From: Anaerolineales bacterium | GTDB taxonomy: Bacteria; Chloroflexota; Anaerolineae; Anaerolineales; Villigracilaceae | NCBI GenBank assembly: GCA_020634895.1 | Contig: JACKAV010000005.1 | Span: forward strand, 124,001 to 188,000 | Length of the DNA stretch: 64,000 nt | Direction: 5' to 3' | Shown: piece by piece, positions 27,793 to 37,400 of the stretch | How positions within the stretch are numbered: position 1 is the stretch's first letter | How the letters are laid out: every line of letters starts with the position of its first letter | Program-made: the position numbers and the translations under genes | The notes under the pieces: generated by a model | The model's input: the letters and a program-made list of their open reading frames with translations, nothing else | Databases searched by the model: none | What the model was told of the DNA's origin: nothing

Positions 27793-28191
27793 TTAATCGC
27801 TTACCGGAATGGGGTCATCCGGGTGTTCGGCGTTCCAAATGGCGATGATCTCGGCTTCGGAGATATTGAAATAGCCCGAATTCGCCCATGTGCCGCGAAA
27901 ACCGGCGTTCACCTGCTTGTCCAGATCAGGGTTCACGCGCACCTTGATGTTTACCGTACCGTCCTTCTTGCCGATGGGCTGGTAGTGTGTGCCGTTTGGC
28001 AACTGCACAATGCGCCCCGCCTTCAAACCGGCTTCGATCTGCACGTCCAGCTCCGCCAGCACAGCCAGAACAGAGCCCTTGCTCTGGTTGGTGGCGGCAA
28101 TGATGTTCTCGATCAGTTCGTCCTTCTTCATTGGGCTGCCCAGTTCGATCTTGGGTCCGTAGGCTGCCCACGCTTGAATTGTCTTTGCCAT
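27793..28191 (-). CDS. HU-like DNA-binding protein
   Basis: 132 residues. The core MKKDELIENIIAATNQSKGSV followed by an alpha-helical pair and a beta arm region (GRIVQLPNGTHYQPIGKK) fits the HU/IHF-like fold, in the variant subgroup with a C-terminal extension (about residues 85-132) seen in phage- and plasmid-borne or Bacteroidetes-type HU-like proteins. Probably a nucleoid or element-specific DNA-bending protein. It neighbours the 21-bp array and the AT-rich cassette, so a link to that region is possible but unproven. Ends with a good terminator. Confidence 0.65.
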   Translation of the reverse strand: MAKTIQAWAAYGPKIELGSPMKKDELIENIIAATNQSKGSVLAVLAELDVQIEAGLKAGRIVQLPNGTHYQPIGKKDGTVNIKVRVNPDLDKQVNAGFRGTWANSGYFNISEAEIIAIWNAEHPDDPIPVSD

Positions 28192-28267
28192 TTGAATGAT
28201 CCTCCGTATTGTTGTGGTTGTATGGTGTCCTGCCCCGCATCCGGGTTCCTTGCAAAGATGGATTCAA

Positions 28268-28297
28268 AATTACACGCCGCTCCCACCAGCGGCGTGC
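28268..28297 (-). terminator. Hairpin terminator after the HD-GYP operon
   Basis: A nine-base perfect stem (cacgccgct/agcggcgtg, loop cccacc) with TAATTTTG on the minus-strand 3' side; about 55 bases after the HD-GYP stop. The T tract is weak. Confidence 0.55.
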
Positions 28298-28352
28298 ACC
28301 CCAACCCCCGGTCCCCTAGTCCCCAATTCGCATCGACGATCCCCTCCAGGTG

Positions 28353-29342
28353 TCAATGCGCCAGTGTGCTGGGTGGTTCGTGCATCATGGCGAGGAATTC
28401 GGGCGCGAGCGCAGGGTCGAAATGCCTGCCCGATTCGTTGGCGATGTAGTCCAGCGCATCCTTTGGCGACCAAGCCTTGCGATAGGGTCGGTCAGAGATA
28501 AGTGCGTCATAAACGTCTGCAAAAGCAAAGATACGAGCCTGAAGCGGAATGGCGTCCCCGGCAAGCGCATCCGGGTAGCCGGAGCCGTCCCATTTTTCGT
28601 GATGTGAGCGCGGGATGAAAAGAGCCGGTTCGATGCCGGGGATCGACCTGAGCAGACCCACAGCCGCCAGCGGGTGTTGGCGCATCACGGACCATTCCGC
28701 TTCGGTCAGCTTCCCCGGTTTCAGCAGGATCTCATCGGGGATGATGATCTTGCCGATATCATGCACCTGCGCCCCGCGCCGCAGGTATGCCAGTTCCTGC
28801 TCGCCAAAATCGAGGCGGCGGGCAAGGTTCACCGCCGTTTCGGTCACGCGGCGGGTATGGTCTTCCGTTTCGAAATCGCGCAGATACAGCAGGCGCGACC
28901 AGCCTTCGATCGTCTTCTCAGTGGAGATCGGCACATTTGGGACCGTCCACGAGAAATCACGATAGGCTTCCATGTTCCAGATGAACAGCATCCATGTTCC
29001 TTTGTGCGTGGGGATCAGGCGGAATTCGTACCACCCGACCATGCCGGGCACGAGCACGACCATGGCTTCGAACACGGCATGGCTGAAAGACCGGCGCACG
29101 CGCGCCGAAGCAGTGCTGAACTTTTTCAGCACCGTGGCGGGAAGGATGTCCCGGATGTTCACCGTTCCGGTGGGAACGCCCGTGTGCAAGTCATTACCGC
29201 TGCGGAACTTGTAGTTCACGATACGTCCGTCTTCTTTGAGAACGAAGAGCAGATCGTCCGCTTTTTGCAGAAGAGACTTGAACCCGCGTTCGAGACCCGG
29301 CATATCATCCGCCACAAGAAAGGCGAGCGTATCAGTCAGCAT
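28353..29342 (-). CDS. PAS-like/HD-GYP phosphodiesterase-type protein
   Basis: About 329 residues. The N-terminal 130 residues form a PAS-like sensor; the C-terminal HD-GYP domain has EDHTRRV, AQVHDIGKI (HD), and HHEKWDGSGYP (GYP signature) with DVYDALISDRPYR. All metal ligands appear present, so it may hydrolyse cyclic di-GMP, balancing the GGDEF protein at 4.1 kb. The start ATG 29342 overlaps the preceding 94-residue gene by 11 bases. Last gene of a four-gene overlapping operon. Confidence 0.85.
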   Translation of the reverse strand: MLTDTLAFLVADDMPGLERGFKSLLQKADDLLFVLKEDGRIVNYKFRSGNDLHTGVPTGTVNIRDILPATVLKKFSTASARVRRSFSHAVFEAMVVLVPGMVGWYEFRLIPTHKGTWMLFIWNMEAYRDFSWTVPNVPISTEKTIEGWSRLLYLRDFETEDHTRRVTETAVNLARRLDFGEQELAYLRRGAQVHDIGKIIIPDEILLKPGKLTEAEWSVMRQHPLAAVGLLRSIPGIEPALFIPRSHHEKWDGSGYPDALAGDAIPLQARIFAFADVYDALISDRPYRKAWSPKDALDYIANESGRHFDPALAPEFLAMMHEPPSTLAH

Positions 29343-29616
29343 GGCTGAGCAAACCATAGACCTGTTTCGCCAGTTCGGAAAGCGAATCGGCGTGAATGGA
29401 CGCGATCAGAAGTTTTTCTTCGGGCGTGAGGAGGAACGTCTCGCCGAGGTAGCCTTTTTGAAGCGCCTCGCGCGGGTCTTTCAACAGCATGTCGCGGAAT
29501 TGACGGCTCACCACCGCCGCCGCAAAGACCCGGCTCAGTCCATCCGAAATGGCAGGCTGCACTGGAGCCGCAGTGTTGACCGAATTCATGGAACGGGCGG
29601 GAAAAGAAGCGATCAT
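29332..29616 (-). CDS. Small helical protein, leader-peptide-like fold
   Basis: 94 residues from ATG 29616 (AAGGA upstream). The core LSRVFAAAVVSRQFRDMLLKDPREAL is followed by a short linker and LLTPEEKLLIASIHADSLSELAKQV. This pattern (helix, FRDxLLKDPxxAL, LTxEE) resembles the Nif11/Franean1_4349-type leader segments of RiPP precursors, though there is no Cys/Ser-rich core after it and no modifying enzyme nearby. Its ATG overlaps the stop of the DUF5317 gene (ATGA). It may be a regulator or adaptor of the HD-GYP protein. Confidence 0.7.
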   Translation of the reverse strand: MIASFPARSMNSVNTAAPVQPAISDGLSRVFAAAVVSRQFRDMLLKDPREALQKGYLGETFLLTPEEKLLIASIHADSLSELAKQVYGLLSHAD

Positions 29617-30203
29617 GAGGTAGTCCTTTTTGTAGTAAGACCGAACGTATAAGTTTTTTGAATGCCGAGCAGCCAAAAGACACCGAACGCGATCAAAACG
29701 TCACCGAGGCTGAAAGCCACCTGGTAGGGTGACCAAGCCGGAGGGAGGAAGCGATCCGCGAGCAGTTCGAAGCGGGTGGCTTCCGGCGGCAGAAGAATGT
29801 CCTTGACGCCGAAACGCGCTCCAGTTGGGATATCCGCTAAAACATCCTGCGGCACAAGCCGGCTCGCCGTCTGCGGGCTGATGGGCATGAAACCGCCGTT
29901 CGCCGCCGTGACGATGAAGTTGAGCAGTGCGCCGAGGAAAAGCACCCACATACCGGGCAGTTTGCGGTTCAGCCACGCAAAGACCAAAAGCAGGACCTGC
30001 GAACCGATCAGCAGGATGCCCGCCAGAGAGTCTGAAACCTGCGCGCGCGCTTTGGGGAAGTAAAGGATGATGACCTGCGGCAGGAAGGCGACGAACACCA
30101 GCCAGACGGATTTCAGGTCGGGCGCTTCATACCTGCGCCCGTGCAGGCTTGCCCACCCCAAGCCGACGGCTACGCCCAAAACGAGTGCCGCAAGCAGGAT
30201 CAT
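29613..30203 (-). CDS. DUF5317 family membrane protein
   Basis: 196 residues with about five hydrophobic segments: MILLAALVLGVAVGLGWASL at the start, a WVLFLGALLNFIVTAANGGFMP block and a final helix near the C-terminus. The NGGFMPISPQTA loop is what I know from DUF5317. Function unknown. Start codon overlaps the previous small gene (TAATG) and its stop overlaps the next gene. Confidence 0.75.
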   Translation of the reverse strand: MILLAALVLGVAVGLGWASLHGRRYEAPDLKSVWLVFVAFLPQVIILYFPKARAQVSDSLAGILLIGSQVLLLVFAWLNRKLPGMWVLFLGALLNFIVTAANGGFMPISPQTASRLVPQDVLADIPTGARFGVKDILLPPEATRFELLADRFLPPAWSPYQVAFSLGDVLIAFGVFWLLGIQKTYTFGLTTKRTTS

Positions 30204-30346
30204 TAATGGCTGATATTTCCACCGTCATCGGGCGCGCCGACGCCGAGGACCAGCATGGTCAATGAGACGAGCACGAGGACGAGTTGGATGTGCTGGCGGT
30301 TGATCTTTGAAGCGGACACGATCAAGAGGTTCAGTTTGTCTTTCAT
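30203..30346 (-). CDS. 47-residue membrane-associated peptide
   Basis: MKDKLNLLIVSASKINRQ, then a hydrophobic stretch (LVLVLVSLTMLVLGVG) and a polar APDDGGNISH tail. It has a strong AAGGAG ribosome binding site six bases before ATG 30346 and overlaps the DUF5317 start by TAATG. The layout (basic start, helix, polar tail) could be a single-helix membrane peptide or a secreted signal peptide. Confidence 0.7.
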   Translation of the reverse strand: MKDKLNLLIVSASKINRQHIQLVLVLVSLTMLVLGVGAPDDGGNISH

Positions 30347-30401
30347 TTTTGACTCCTTGTTTTGAAAACCGGACATTTATTGGGCGTAAGATACTTAGCC
30401 G

Positions 30402-30425
30402 CAGGCTTCAAAACAGGCTTCAAAA
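30402..30425. repeat. Perfect 12-bp tandem direct repeat upstream of the 47-aa gene
   Basis: caggcttcaaaa occurs twice in a row (30402-30413 and 30414-30425), about 55 bases upstream of the operon's first ATG. A position suited to an activator binding site. Confidence 0.6.
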
Positions 30426-30502
30426 AACGTAAGACGAGACGCTGACGAGCGCGGAGAAAAGGGGAAAATCCGCGTTTTCAGCGTTTATCCGCGTCTTTTC
30501 CC

Positions 30503-30542
30503 CCTTAAAAATAAACTCACCCGCGAAATCTCGGGGTGAGTT
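30503..30542 (-). terminator. Candidate terminator of the BTAD regulator gene
   Basis: Minus strand: AACTCACCC ... GGGTGAGTT followed by TATTTTTAAG. It would separate the regulator gene at 30872 from the HD-GYP operon. Confidence 0.55.
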
Positions 30543-30786
30543 GTGGTGGAAATTGTGGTTTTGGTTCTCTGGTTTTCCCAGTCCGAAGGACTTCCACGAA
30601 CTGAGGCAGGGCTTCAGCCCGCCGAAATCTGATTTCCTGCAAAAGTCAACCGCAGGTCAGGCTTTTGCAGATCAATAATCAAGCCGGGCAATCCATACTC
30701 TAAACCACGGAGGCACAGAGCCACAGAGTTTTTATCTGATTTTCTCCGTGATTCAGCACACAGGTTATTGAAAGCAACGCTGTTTT

Positions 30787-30858
30787 CCCTCACCCCAACC
30801 CTCTCCCAAAGGGAGAGGGGACTCCCTTCCCCATCGGGGGAAGGGTTGGGGATGAGGG
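30787..30858. repeat. REP-like GC palindrome, second copy
   Basis: ccctctcccaaagggagagggg plus a second inverted unit (ccttccccatcgggggaagg). Same family as 18628-18691. Confidence 0.65.
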
Positions 30859-30871
30859 CGCGCAAGGCAAA

Positions 30872-33800
30872 TTACTTGATCAGCCGCTGATACAGTTCTT
30901 CGGTCTCTTTTGACGGCGGAAGATTGAACTGACTTTTCATCGCATCGACGCAGGCTTGATACATCCGCTTGACGTTGACGCGGTCGTTCAGGCGGGCGTA
31001 TGCCTGCATGCTGGTTTGGTAGGCAGGCTCACAGCCGAGGTCGAAGTCGATGGCGCGCTGAGAAATGGATATGGCTTCGTCTAATTTGGCTTGCGTGAAA
31101 TAGAGTCCCGCCAAAGTGACCAGCGCGTCGAGATAGTCCTGTCTCAAACGTTCGCGGTTGTGGATGGTCCAATCTCCATAAAGGTCGCTGAGGTAGGGTC
31201 CCTGTACAAGGTCCACTGCGCGTTGAAGGAATTCGATCTGCACGATGGGGTCATCCGCCGATCTTGCCCGGGCAAGGAACGCATCGAAGGCTTCGACGTC
31301 GTATTCGAAATCGAGCTTCCTGTTAAAGGAATACTTATTATCGTCAAACGTGACCGCGTCCGGACCAACCGCCCGGCGCAGGCGATACAGGTCATTCTTA
31401 AAGCGCAGTCTTAACCGGGCGGGGTCAACCGCGTCCTGCCAGAGGATGTCGATGATCTGTTCTCTTGTCAGCGGTTTCGGCAAAGTAAGCATACAGAAGA
31501 AAAGTTCCCGCACCGACCGCGTCCGCCAATTGGAACCGGTCAAAGGTTTTCCATTGACGATAACAGCCGACTGTCCAAACCCTTGAATATTCAAACGCGA
31601 AACAGGGCTTTCGACCACCTTTGCCTGTCTCCGCAATTGACGATAAAGCCCCGGCAATTTTTTGGCAAAACGGTCAGACTGGGCGAACAGGTCGAGCACG
31701 GGTCGTCCAACCGTTGAGTTGCCCTGCAATCCCACCAGCCAGGTCTGCGCCTGATGAACCGCCGCCAGCGCCGCCTGATGCGTTTTTCCCTTTGACGATA
31801 CAGACGTCAAAAGCTGGGACGCATTCCCGGGATTCCCAGCCTGAAAATGCGCCGCCGCCAGCCAAACGCGCGTGATGGATAATTCCAACTCACGGTGATC
31901 ATTCAGAAAACCGGTTTCGGCGTCTGTTAATTCTTTCACCGCCTTTAGCGGATTTCCCTCAAGCAAATGAAGCCGCCCATGGTGCAAATGCAGCTGGCTT
32001 TTTTCATAGTCCGAACCCTCCGCAAGGATGGAAGCGCCAGCCTGTTCGAGCAGAGACCGCGCAAGTTCGGCATCCTTTTGCAGAAGCGCCATATTCGTTT
32101 TTGAGAACAGGATCAAATGGAACAGGAAACGTTCGCCCACATTTTGATTCACACTCTCGGCGTAACTGTAATTCTTCTGCGCCATCTCAACGTCTTCCAG
32201 TTCGGCGTACAGGTCGCCAAGACTGATCGAGATGAGACAGTCATACCGGGGTTGGTGACTGTTGCGGGCATAGATCAAGCCTTCTTCGAAGGTCAGAGCC
32301 GCTTTTTCGTAATCCGCCTTTGCCTGATACAGTCCGCCCATGTTGTTCAGCAGAACCGTCAGCCAGTACTGATTATTTTCCTCCTGCCAGATGTGAAGCG
32401 CCTTGTCATACGAATTTTGCGCTTCGGCGAAATCGCCGAGGGCGCGGTACGCCATGCCTGCTTCCATTAATAGGACGGGGATTTGGGAACTGATATTCAG
32501 TTGGGTGTAAATATTCAAAGACCGATCCAGGCACGCCGCCGCCTGATCCGCATCCCCCACGCGATGAAGAATCAGTCCCTTGAGCCGCAGCGCGCTGGCG
32601 TGATAGTCCTGCAGATCATCCTGCGCCTCGGTATTTCGAATCACCTCTTCCGCGCATTGCAGGGACTCGGTGTACTTTCCAAGGAAGCGATAGACAGTTG
32701 CCATACGGAGCATGGTGAGGATCAGCCCTCGCGCATCACCACTTTGACGATGGCCTGTTTCTGCCTCCTGAAGCAGACGCAGCCCCTCGTGCGAATCCCC
32801 TTTCAGTTGGGCGATCGCCCCGCGGATCGAAAGCAGACCGGGTCTTCCACGCAGCAGGGAGGGCGGCAGTTCGTTCAACCAGCTTTCCAGCGTCAGATGG
32901 GCGCTCTGCATCATGGACGTGCCCGCCCGTTCGATCAAATCCGCCAGGGCGTTGTTATCCTTCAATTTCAAACAAATCTGATGCGCCTTGACCCACTCGC
33001 CCATTTCTTCATACGCCGCCTGCAAGCGGATAAGGATCGGGGAGACTTCATCCGGACATTCGCGCGTAAACCGCTCGCGGATGAAATCCCGAAAGAGGTG
33101 GTGATAGCGAAGCCAGTGTTCCTCTTCACCGACGGGCAGGGCAAACAGGCTGCCGTTCGTTATAGACTTGATCCAACCTTGCCAGTCCTGAGGCTCCGGG
33201 TAGAACGGTTCGAGTACGCTCTGGCAGAGTGAGGCGTCGAACTCATCCATCAGGGAGGTGCGCAAAACAAACTCCCGCAGTTCGGGAGGCTGCTGGTCCA
33301 ATACCTGTTGACCGAGATACTCGAAAAGGTCTGCGCCGTTCGCAGGGGCGGTAAGTTTGGCGTTTCGCCGCAGGAGGTTCGAATTGGAAAATTGCAGTCC
33401 GGTGATCCAGCCTTCAGATTTCTCAATAAGGTCATCCGCTTCTTTATCGGAAATTTGTAATCCGTTGTTTTGCGCCAGAAGCGCCTGAAGTTCCTCCCGT
33501 TGGAACTTCAAATCGGCATAGTCCAACCCTTTGACCTGTTCGCGTGCAACGAATAGTGGAATGCCGCTTAAATGAGTTACCCTCCGCGAGGAGATGACCA
33601 GGTGACAGTTCTCGTCCATCAACTGCGCGAAACGGTTCACAAAGTCATAGATCGGCTGGGCGCCTTCCAATAAATGAAAGTCATCCAGAATAAATACAAA
33701 GTGTTCCTTGACCTGATCGTACAACTCGTTCACCAGCGTTACGGTCAGGCGTTCCATTTCCTTGTCGAAAGAATTCATGTTCTCCAACAGGTTCATGGAT

Positions 33801-34090
33801 TGTTTTCCAAAACCGGGGAAGCGTTGTGCAAGCGCGGCGATGAAATAGGCGATAAACCGCTGGGGTTCGCTGTCCAGCTCATCCAGAGAAAGCCAGCAGG
33901 CAGGCAGTCCGCTCTTGTCGACCAGATCGATCAGCAGCGACGTTTTTCCATATCCGGCAGGCGCGGTTACGAGCGTCAACTTTTCATCCAGGGATTCGAA
34001 CAACATATCCAGCAGCCGTGTGCGGGTCAATAATTCCTTGCGGCGGCGCGGAGGGATGATCTTGGTTTTACTTACAGGAATGGGGGACAT
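30872..34090 (-). CDS. Large ATPase-TPR-BTAD transcriptional regulator
   Basis: 1072 residues. N-terminal STAND-type ATPase: Walker A TAPAGYGKTSLL near 45 and Walker B FVFILDDFHLL near 135, as in MalT. A long TPR region follows (about 350-780), and the C-terminus has a winged helix (TRSVRELFFCML, LTREQIIDILW) plus a bacterial transcriptional activator domain with its own TPRs. Unlike MalT, the DNA-binding part is SARP-like. It senses an unknown signal via the TPRs. Neighbours the HD-GYP operon, a plausible target given the 12-bp repeats there. Confidence 0.87.
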   Translation of the reverse strand: MSPIPVSKTKIIPPRRRKELLTRTRLLDMLFESLDEKLTLVTAPAGYGKTSLLIDLVDKSGLPACWLSLDELDSEPQRFIAYFIAALAQRFPGFGKQSMNLLENMNSFDKEMERLTVTLVNELYDQVKEHFVFILDDFHLLEGAQPIYDFVNRFAQLMDENCHLVISSRRVTHLSGIPLFVAREQVKGLDYADLKFQREELQALLAQNNGLQISDKEADDLIEKSEGWITGLQFSNSNLLRRNAKLTAPANGADLFEYLGQQVLDQQPPELREFVLRTSLMDEFDASLCQSVLEPFYPEPQDWQGWIKSITNGSLFALPVGEEEHWLRYHHLFRDFIRERFTRECPDEVSPILIRLQAAYEEMGEWVKAHQICLKLKDNNALADLIERAGTSMMQSAHLTLESWLNELPPSLLRGRPGLLSIRGAIAQLKGDSHEGLRLLQEAETGHRQSGDARGLILTMLRMATVYRFLGKYTESLQCAEEVIRNTEAQDDLQDYHASALRLKGLILHRVGDADQAAACLDRSLNIYTQLNISSQIPVLLMEAGMAYRALGDFAEAQNSYDKALHIWQEENNQYWLTVLLNNMGGLYQAKADYEKAALTFEEGLIYARNSHQPRYDCLISISLGDLYAELEDVEMAQKNYSYAESVNQNVGERFLFHLILFSKTNMALLQKDAELARSLLEQAGASILAEGSDYEKSQLHLHHGRLHLLEGNPLKAVKELTDAETGFLNDHRELELSITRVWLAAAHFQAGNPGNASQLLTSVSSKGKTHQAALAAVHQAQTWLVGLQGNSTVGRPVLDLFAQSDRFAKKLPGLYRQLRRQAKVVESPVSRLNIQGFGQSAVIVNGKPLTGSNWRTRSVRELFFCMLTLPKPLTREQIIDILWQDAVDPARLRLRFKNDLYRLRRAVGPDAVTFDDNKYSFNRKLDFEYDVEAFDAFLARARSADDPIVQIEFLQRAVDLVQGPYLSDLYGDWTIHNRERLRQDYLDALVTLAGLYFTQAKLDEAISISQRAIDFDLGCEPAYQTSMQAYARLNDRVNVKRMYQACVDAMKSQFNLPPSKETEELYQRLIK

Positions 34091-34432
34091 GAGCTACAAC
34101 CAATCTTACAACCAGCAGAACGAACACAATAAAGTATTGTATCGGATAAGTTTTTATTTTATCGTTACAAGGGAATAAAAAAATAAAAATCGCCCTTTTA
34201 AGGGTCATAAAATCAATAGACTTTCATCCAGTCTATTTTTGACGTTCCGCGCCGCATTTGTATATAGAGCCGTCGAAATACTTTAAGCTACCCGTAGGGT
34301 GATAACCTGAACATGCGTGCTATAATGCCCGTTAGTTCGGTAGTGACATAGTTTTGTAGTTATGTAGTCCACTGCCGGGCGTCTCGTTCCCACCGCCAAA
34401 ATCACCAAACTATCTAACAACTAAACTATCTC
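34091..34432. other. Divergent spacer between the BTAD regulator and dnaE
   Basis: 342 bases, AT-rich. Holds the dnaE extended -10 box at 34318, a small cgcccttttaagggtc hairpin at about 34191, and several imperfect tag(tt)atgtagt-type repeats just before dnaE. No gene seen. Confidence 0.5.
34318..34326 (+). promoter_or_regulatory. Extended -10 promoter of dnaE
   Basis: TGCTATAAT, a perfect extended -10; no good -35 box. It predicts a leader of about 100 bases. No Shine-Dalgarno sequence stands before the dnaE ATG. Confidence 0.5.
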
Positions 34433-37400
34433 ATGTCCTTTGCCCATCTCCACGTCCATACCGAATACTCCCTGCTGGACGGCTTCTCGAACATCAAGAA
34501 GCTGGTCAAGCGCGTCAAAGAAATGAACATGGACTCGGTCGCCATCACCGACCACGGCACGATGTTCGGGGTGATCGACTTCTACAAAGCGGCCAAGGCA
34601 GAGGGCGTCAAACCCATCATCGGCTTGGAAGCGTACATGTCGGCGCGCGGGATGAAGGACAAAGACTCCAAGCTGGACCGGCAGTCCTTCCATCTATTGC
34701 TGCTCGCCGAGAACCAGACCGGCTATCAGAACCTGCTGAAGATCGCCTCTGCCGCACAGTTGGACGGCTTCTACTATTATCCGCGCATCGACCATGACTT
34801 TTTGGCTGCCCACTCCGAAGGGCTGATCTGCACCTCAGGCTGTATGTCTGCAGAGATTCCGCGGGCGCTGCTGCAAGAGAAACCCGAAGAGGCGCTTCGC
34901 AAATGGAACTGGTATTACGACGTCTTCGGTCCAGACCGTTTCTTCGTCGAGTTGCAACAGCACAACATCCCCGAAATCCTCGACCTGAATAAAAAACTGC
35001 TCGAACTCGGCGCGCGTTATTCGGCGCGATATGTCGCCACCAATGACGTCCATTACGTCAACCAGGAAGATGCACGTTTACAGGACGTGCTGCTGGCGAT
35101 CCAAACCAACTCGACCTACAACGATCCCGACCGCATGCGCATGACGGATGATTCCTATTTCCTGCGTTCGCCTGCAGAAATGAACAATCTCTTCGCCGAA
35201 GTTCCGGAGTCGCTTTCGAATACGCTGCTTATTGCCGAACGCTGCAACGTGGACCTCAGTTTCAAAGGCTACCACCTGCCGGAGTTCCCCGTGCCGGAAG
35301 GTCACACCGCGGAATCCTATCTGCGCTCGTTGTGCGAGTCCGGAGCGGAGAGAAGGTACGGGGACGATTGCGACAGCCCCAAAGTCCGCGAGAGGCTGAA
35401 CTACGAGCTGGGCATCATCCACACGATGGGCTTCGATGCCTACTTCCTCATCGTCTGGGACCTGTGCATCTTCGCCCGCGATCACGGCATTTGGTACAAC
35501 GCGCGCGGTTCGGCGGCTGGCTCCATCGTGGCGTACACGCTCGGCATCACGATGGTGGACCCGCTCGAACATGCGCTTATCTTTGAACGCTTCCTCAACC
35601 CGGGGCGCGTTTCGATGCCCGATATCGACCTCGACTTCCGCGACGACCGCCGCCACGAGATGCTTGAATATTGCGCGCGCAAATACGGCAACGACAAAGT
35701 GGCGCAGATCATCACGTTCGGCACCATGGGAACGAAAGCCGCCATCCGTGATGTGGCGCGTGTGATGGAAATTCCGCTGCCCGAAGTGGACAAGGTTGCG
35801 AAACTCGTTCCATTTTCGGCGGGCGGGACGACCGTTTCGGAAGCGAAAGAGATCAAGGAATTCAAACAGATCTACGATACCGACCCGAAGATGCGCGAAG
35901 TGATCGACCTTGCAGAAAAAATGGAAGGGACGGTCCGCAACGCAGGGACGCATGCCGCAGGCGTGGTGATCTCGGATAAGCCGGTCACGGAATACCTGCC
36001 GCTTCACCGCCCGACCTCGAACTCGGAAGACACCCCCATCAAATCGGTAACCCAGTTCGAAATGGGCATCCTCGACTCGCTCGGCATGTTGAAGGTGGAC
36101 TTCCTCGGTCTTATCACGCTGACGGTTATGGCGCGCGCCTGTGACCTGATCGAAAAACGCCACGGCATCAAACTGGACCTGTATAACATTCCCATCGACG
36201 ACCCAAAAGCATTTGAGATCATGGGTGCCGGGCAGACGGCTGGAATTTTCCAGGTGGAGGGTGGCGGCATGACGCGCTGGCTCGTCCAGATGAAGCCAAA
36301 GAACCTTGATAACATCATCGCGATGGTCGCGCTGTACCGTCCGGGTCCGATGGCGTTCATCCCCGATTACATCGCGCGCATGAACGGCGAAGCGGAAGTG
36401 ATCTACCGTCACCCCGCCATGGAGCCGATCTTCAAGGACACGTTCGGAATCCCCGTCTATCAGGAACAACTTATGCGCGCCGCCGTGGAACTCGCCGGGT
36501 ACACACCCTCCGAGTCCGACGAACTGCGAAAAGCCATTTCGAAAAAGAAAAAAGAAGAGATCGAAAAACACCGCAAGAAGTTCGTAAAAGGCGCAGTGGA
36601 AAAAGGCATGGAGCAATCCGTTGCCGACGCGATCTACGCGGACTGGGAAGAATTTGCCCGTTACGGCTTCAACAAATGTTTGCCCGGCAATGTTGAAGTG
36701 TTGGACTCTGCAACGGGGCGACTCGTCAAAGTGGAAGATCTGTATCGCGGCGTAGTAGAGATTCAAGAAACTCTTTCCTGCAATATTTCCACACTGAAAT
36801 TAAAGAACCAACCCGTGCTCAACGTCATGGACAACGGCGTAAAGCCCGTCTTCCGCCTGACGACAGCGCTGGGACGCACCATCGAAGCAACGGGTAATCA
36901 TCCTTTTTACACTTATAACGGCTGGCGCAATCTCGAAGAACTCCAGATCGATGAGTTCATTGCTGTTCCACGCATCATTCCGGTGGAAGGCAAACAGGAA
37001 TGGGCGGACCACGAAGCAATTGCGCTCGGTCATTTGCTGGCAGAAGGTAATCTCTGCCACCCGCACTCTGTCTATTACTACAATCAAGACATGGAACAGG
37101 TAAACGACTTTATAAAGGCTGCCGAGTCATTCGAAAACGTCAAATGCACAATTGCCATGCACAAAGGGACGTATTCCATCTACGCCGCCCGCGCCAACAA
37201 ACAATATGAACCCGGCATTTTCACCTGGGCAGGCAAATTGGGCTTGCTTGGCAAAAACGCCCGCACCAAGGATTTTCCCGCTTCCGTTTTTGAACTGAAT
37301 AACCGTCAGATCGGACTGATCATCAGCCGCATGTGGGATGGCGATGGTCACATCGACTCACGCGGGCGCAGTCTGTACTACGCCACTGCTTCACAACGCC

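Larger units (their letters stand above)
30347..30871. other. Gene-free spacer with repeats, about 525 bases
   Basis: Contains the 12-bp direct repeat at 30402, a terminator-like hairpin at 30503-30542, and a REP-like palindrome at 30787-30858. The open frame at 30614-30865 translates this palindrome (GEGSPLSLWERVGVREN) and I do not regard it as a gene. Confidence 0.6.

Noticed and set aside
30614..30865. 83-residue open frame with GEGSPLSLWERVGVREN
   Set aside because: It is the translation of a REP-like palindrome; no ribosome binding site or family pattern.
35078..36766. 562-residue minus-strand open frame opposite dnaE
   Set aside because: Antisense shadow of the polymerase gene; no motif, no ribosome binding site.
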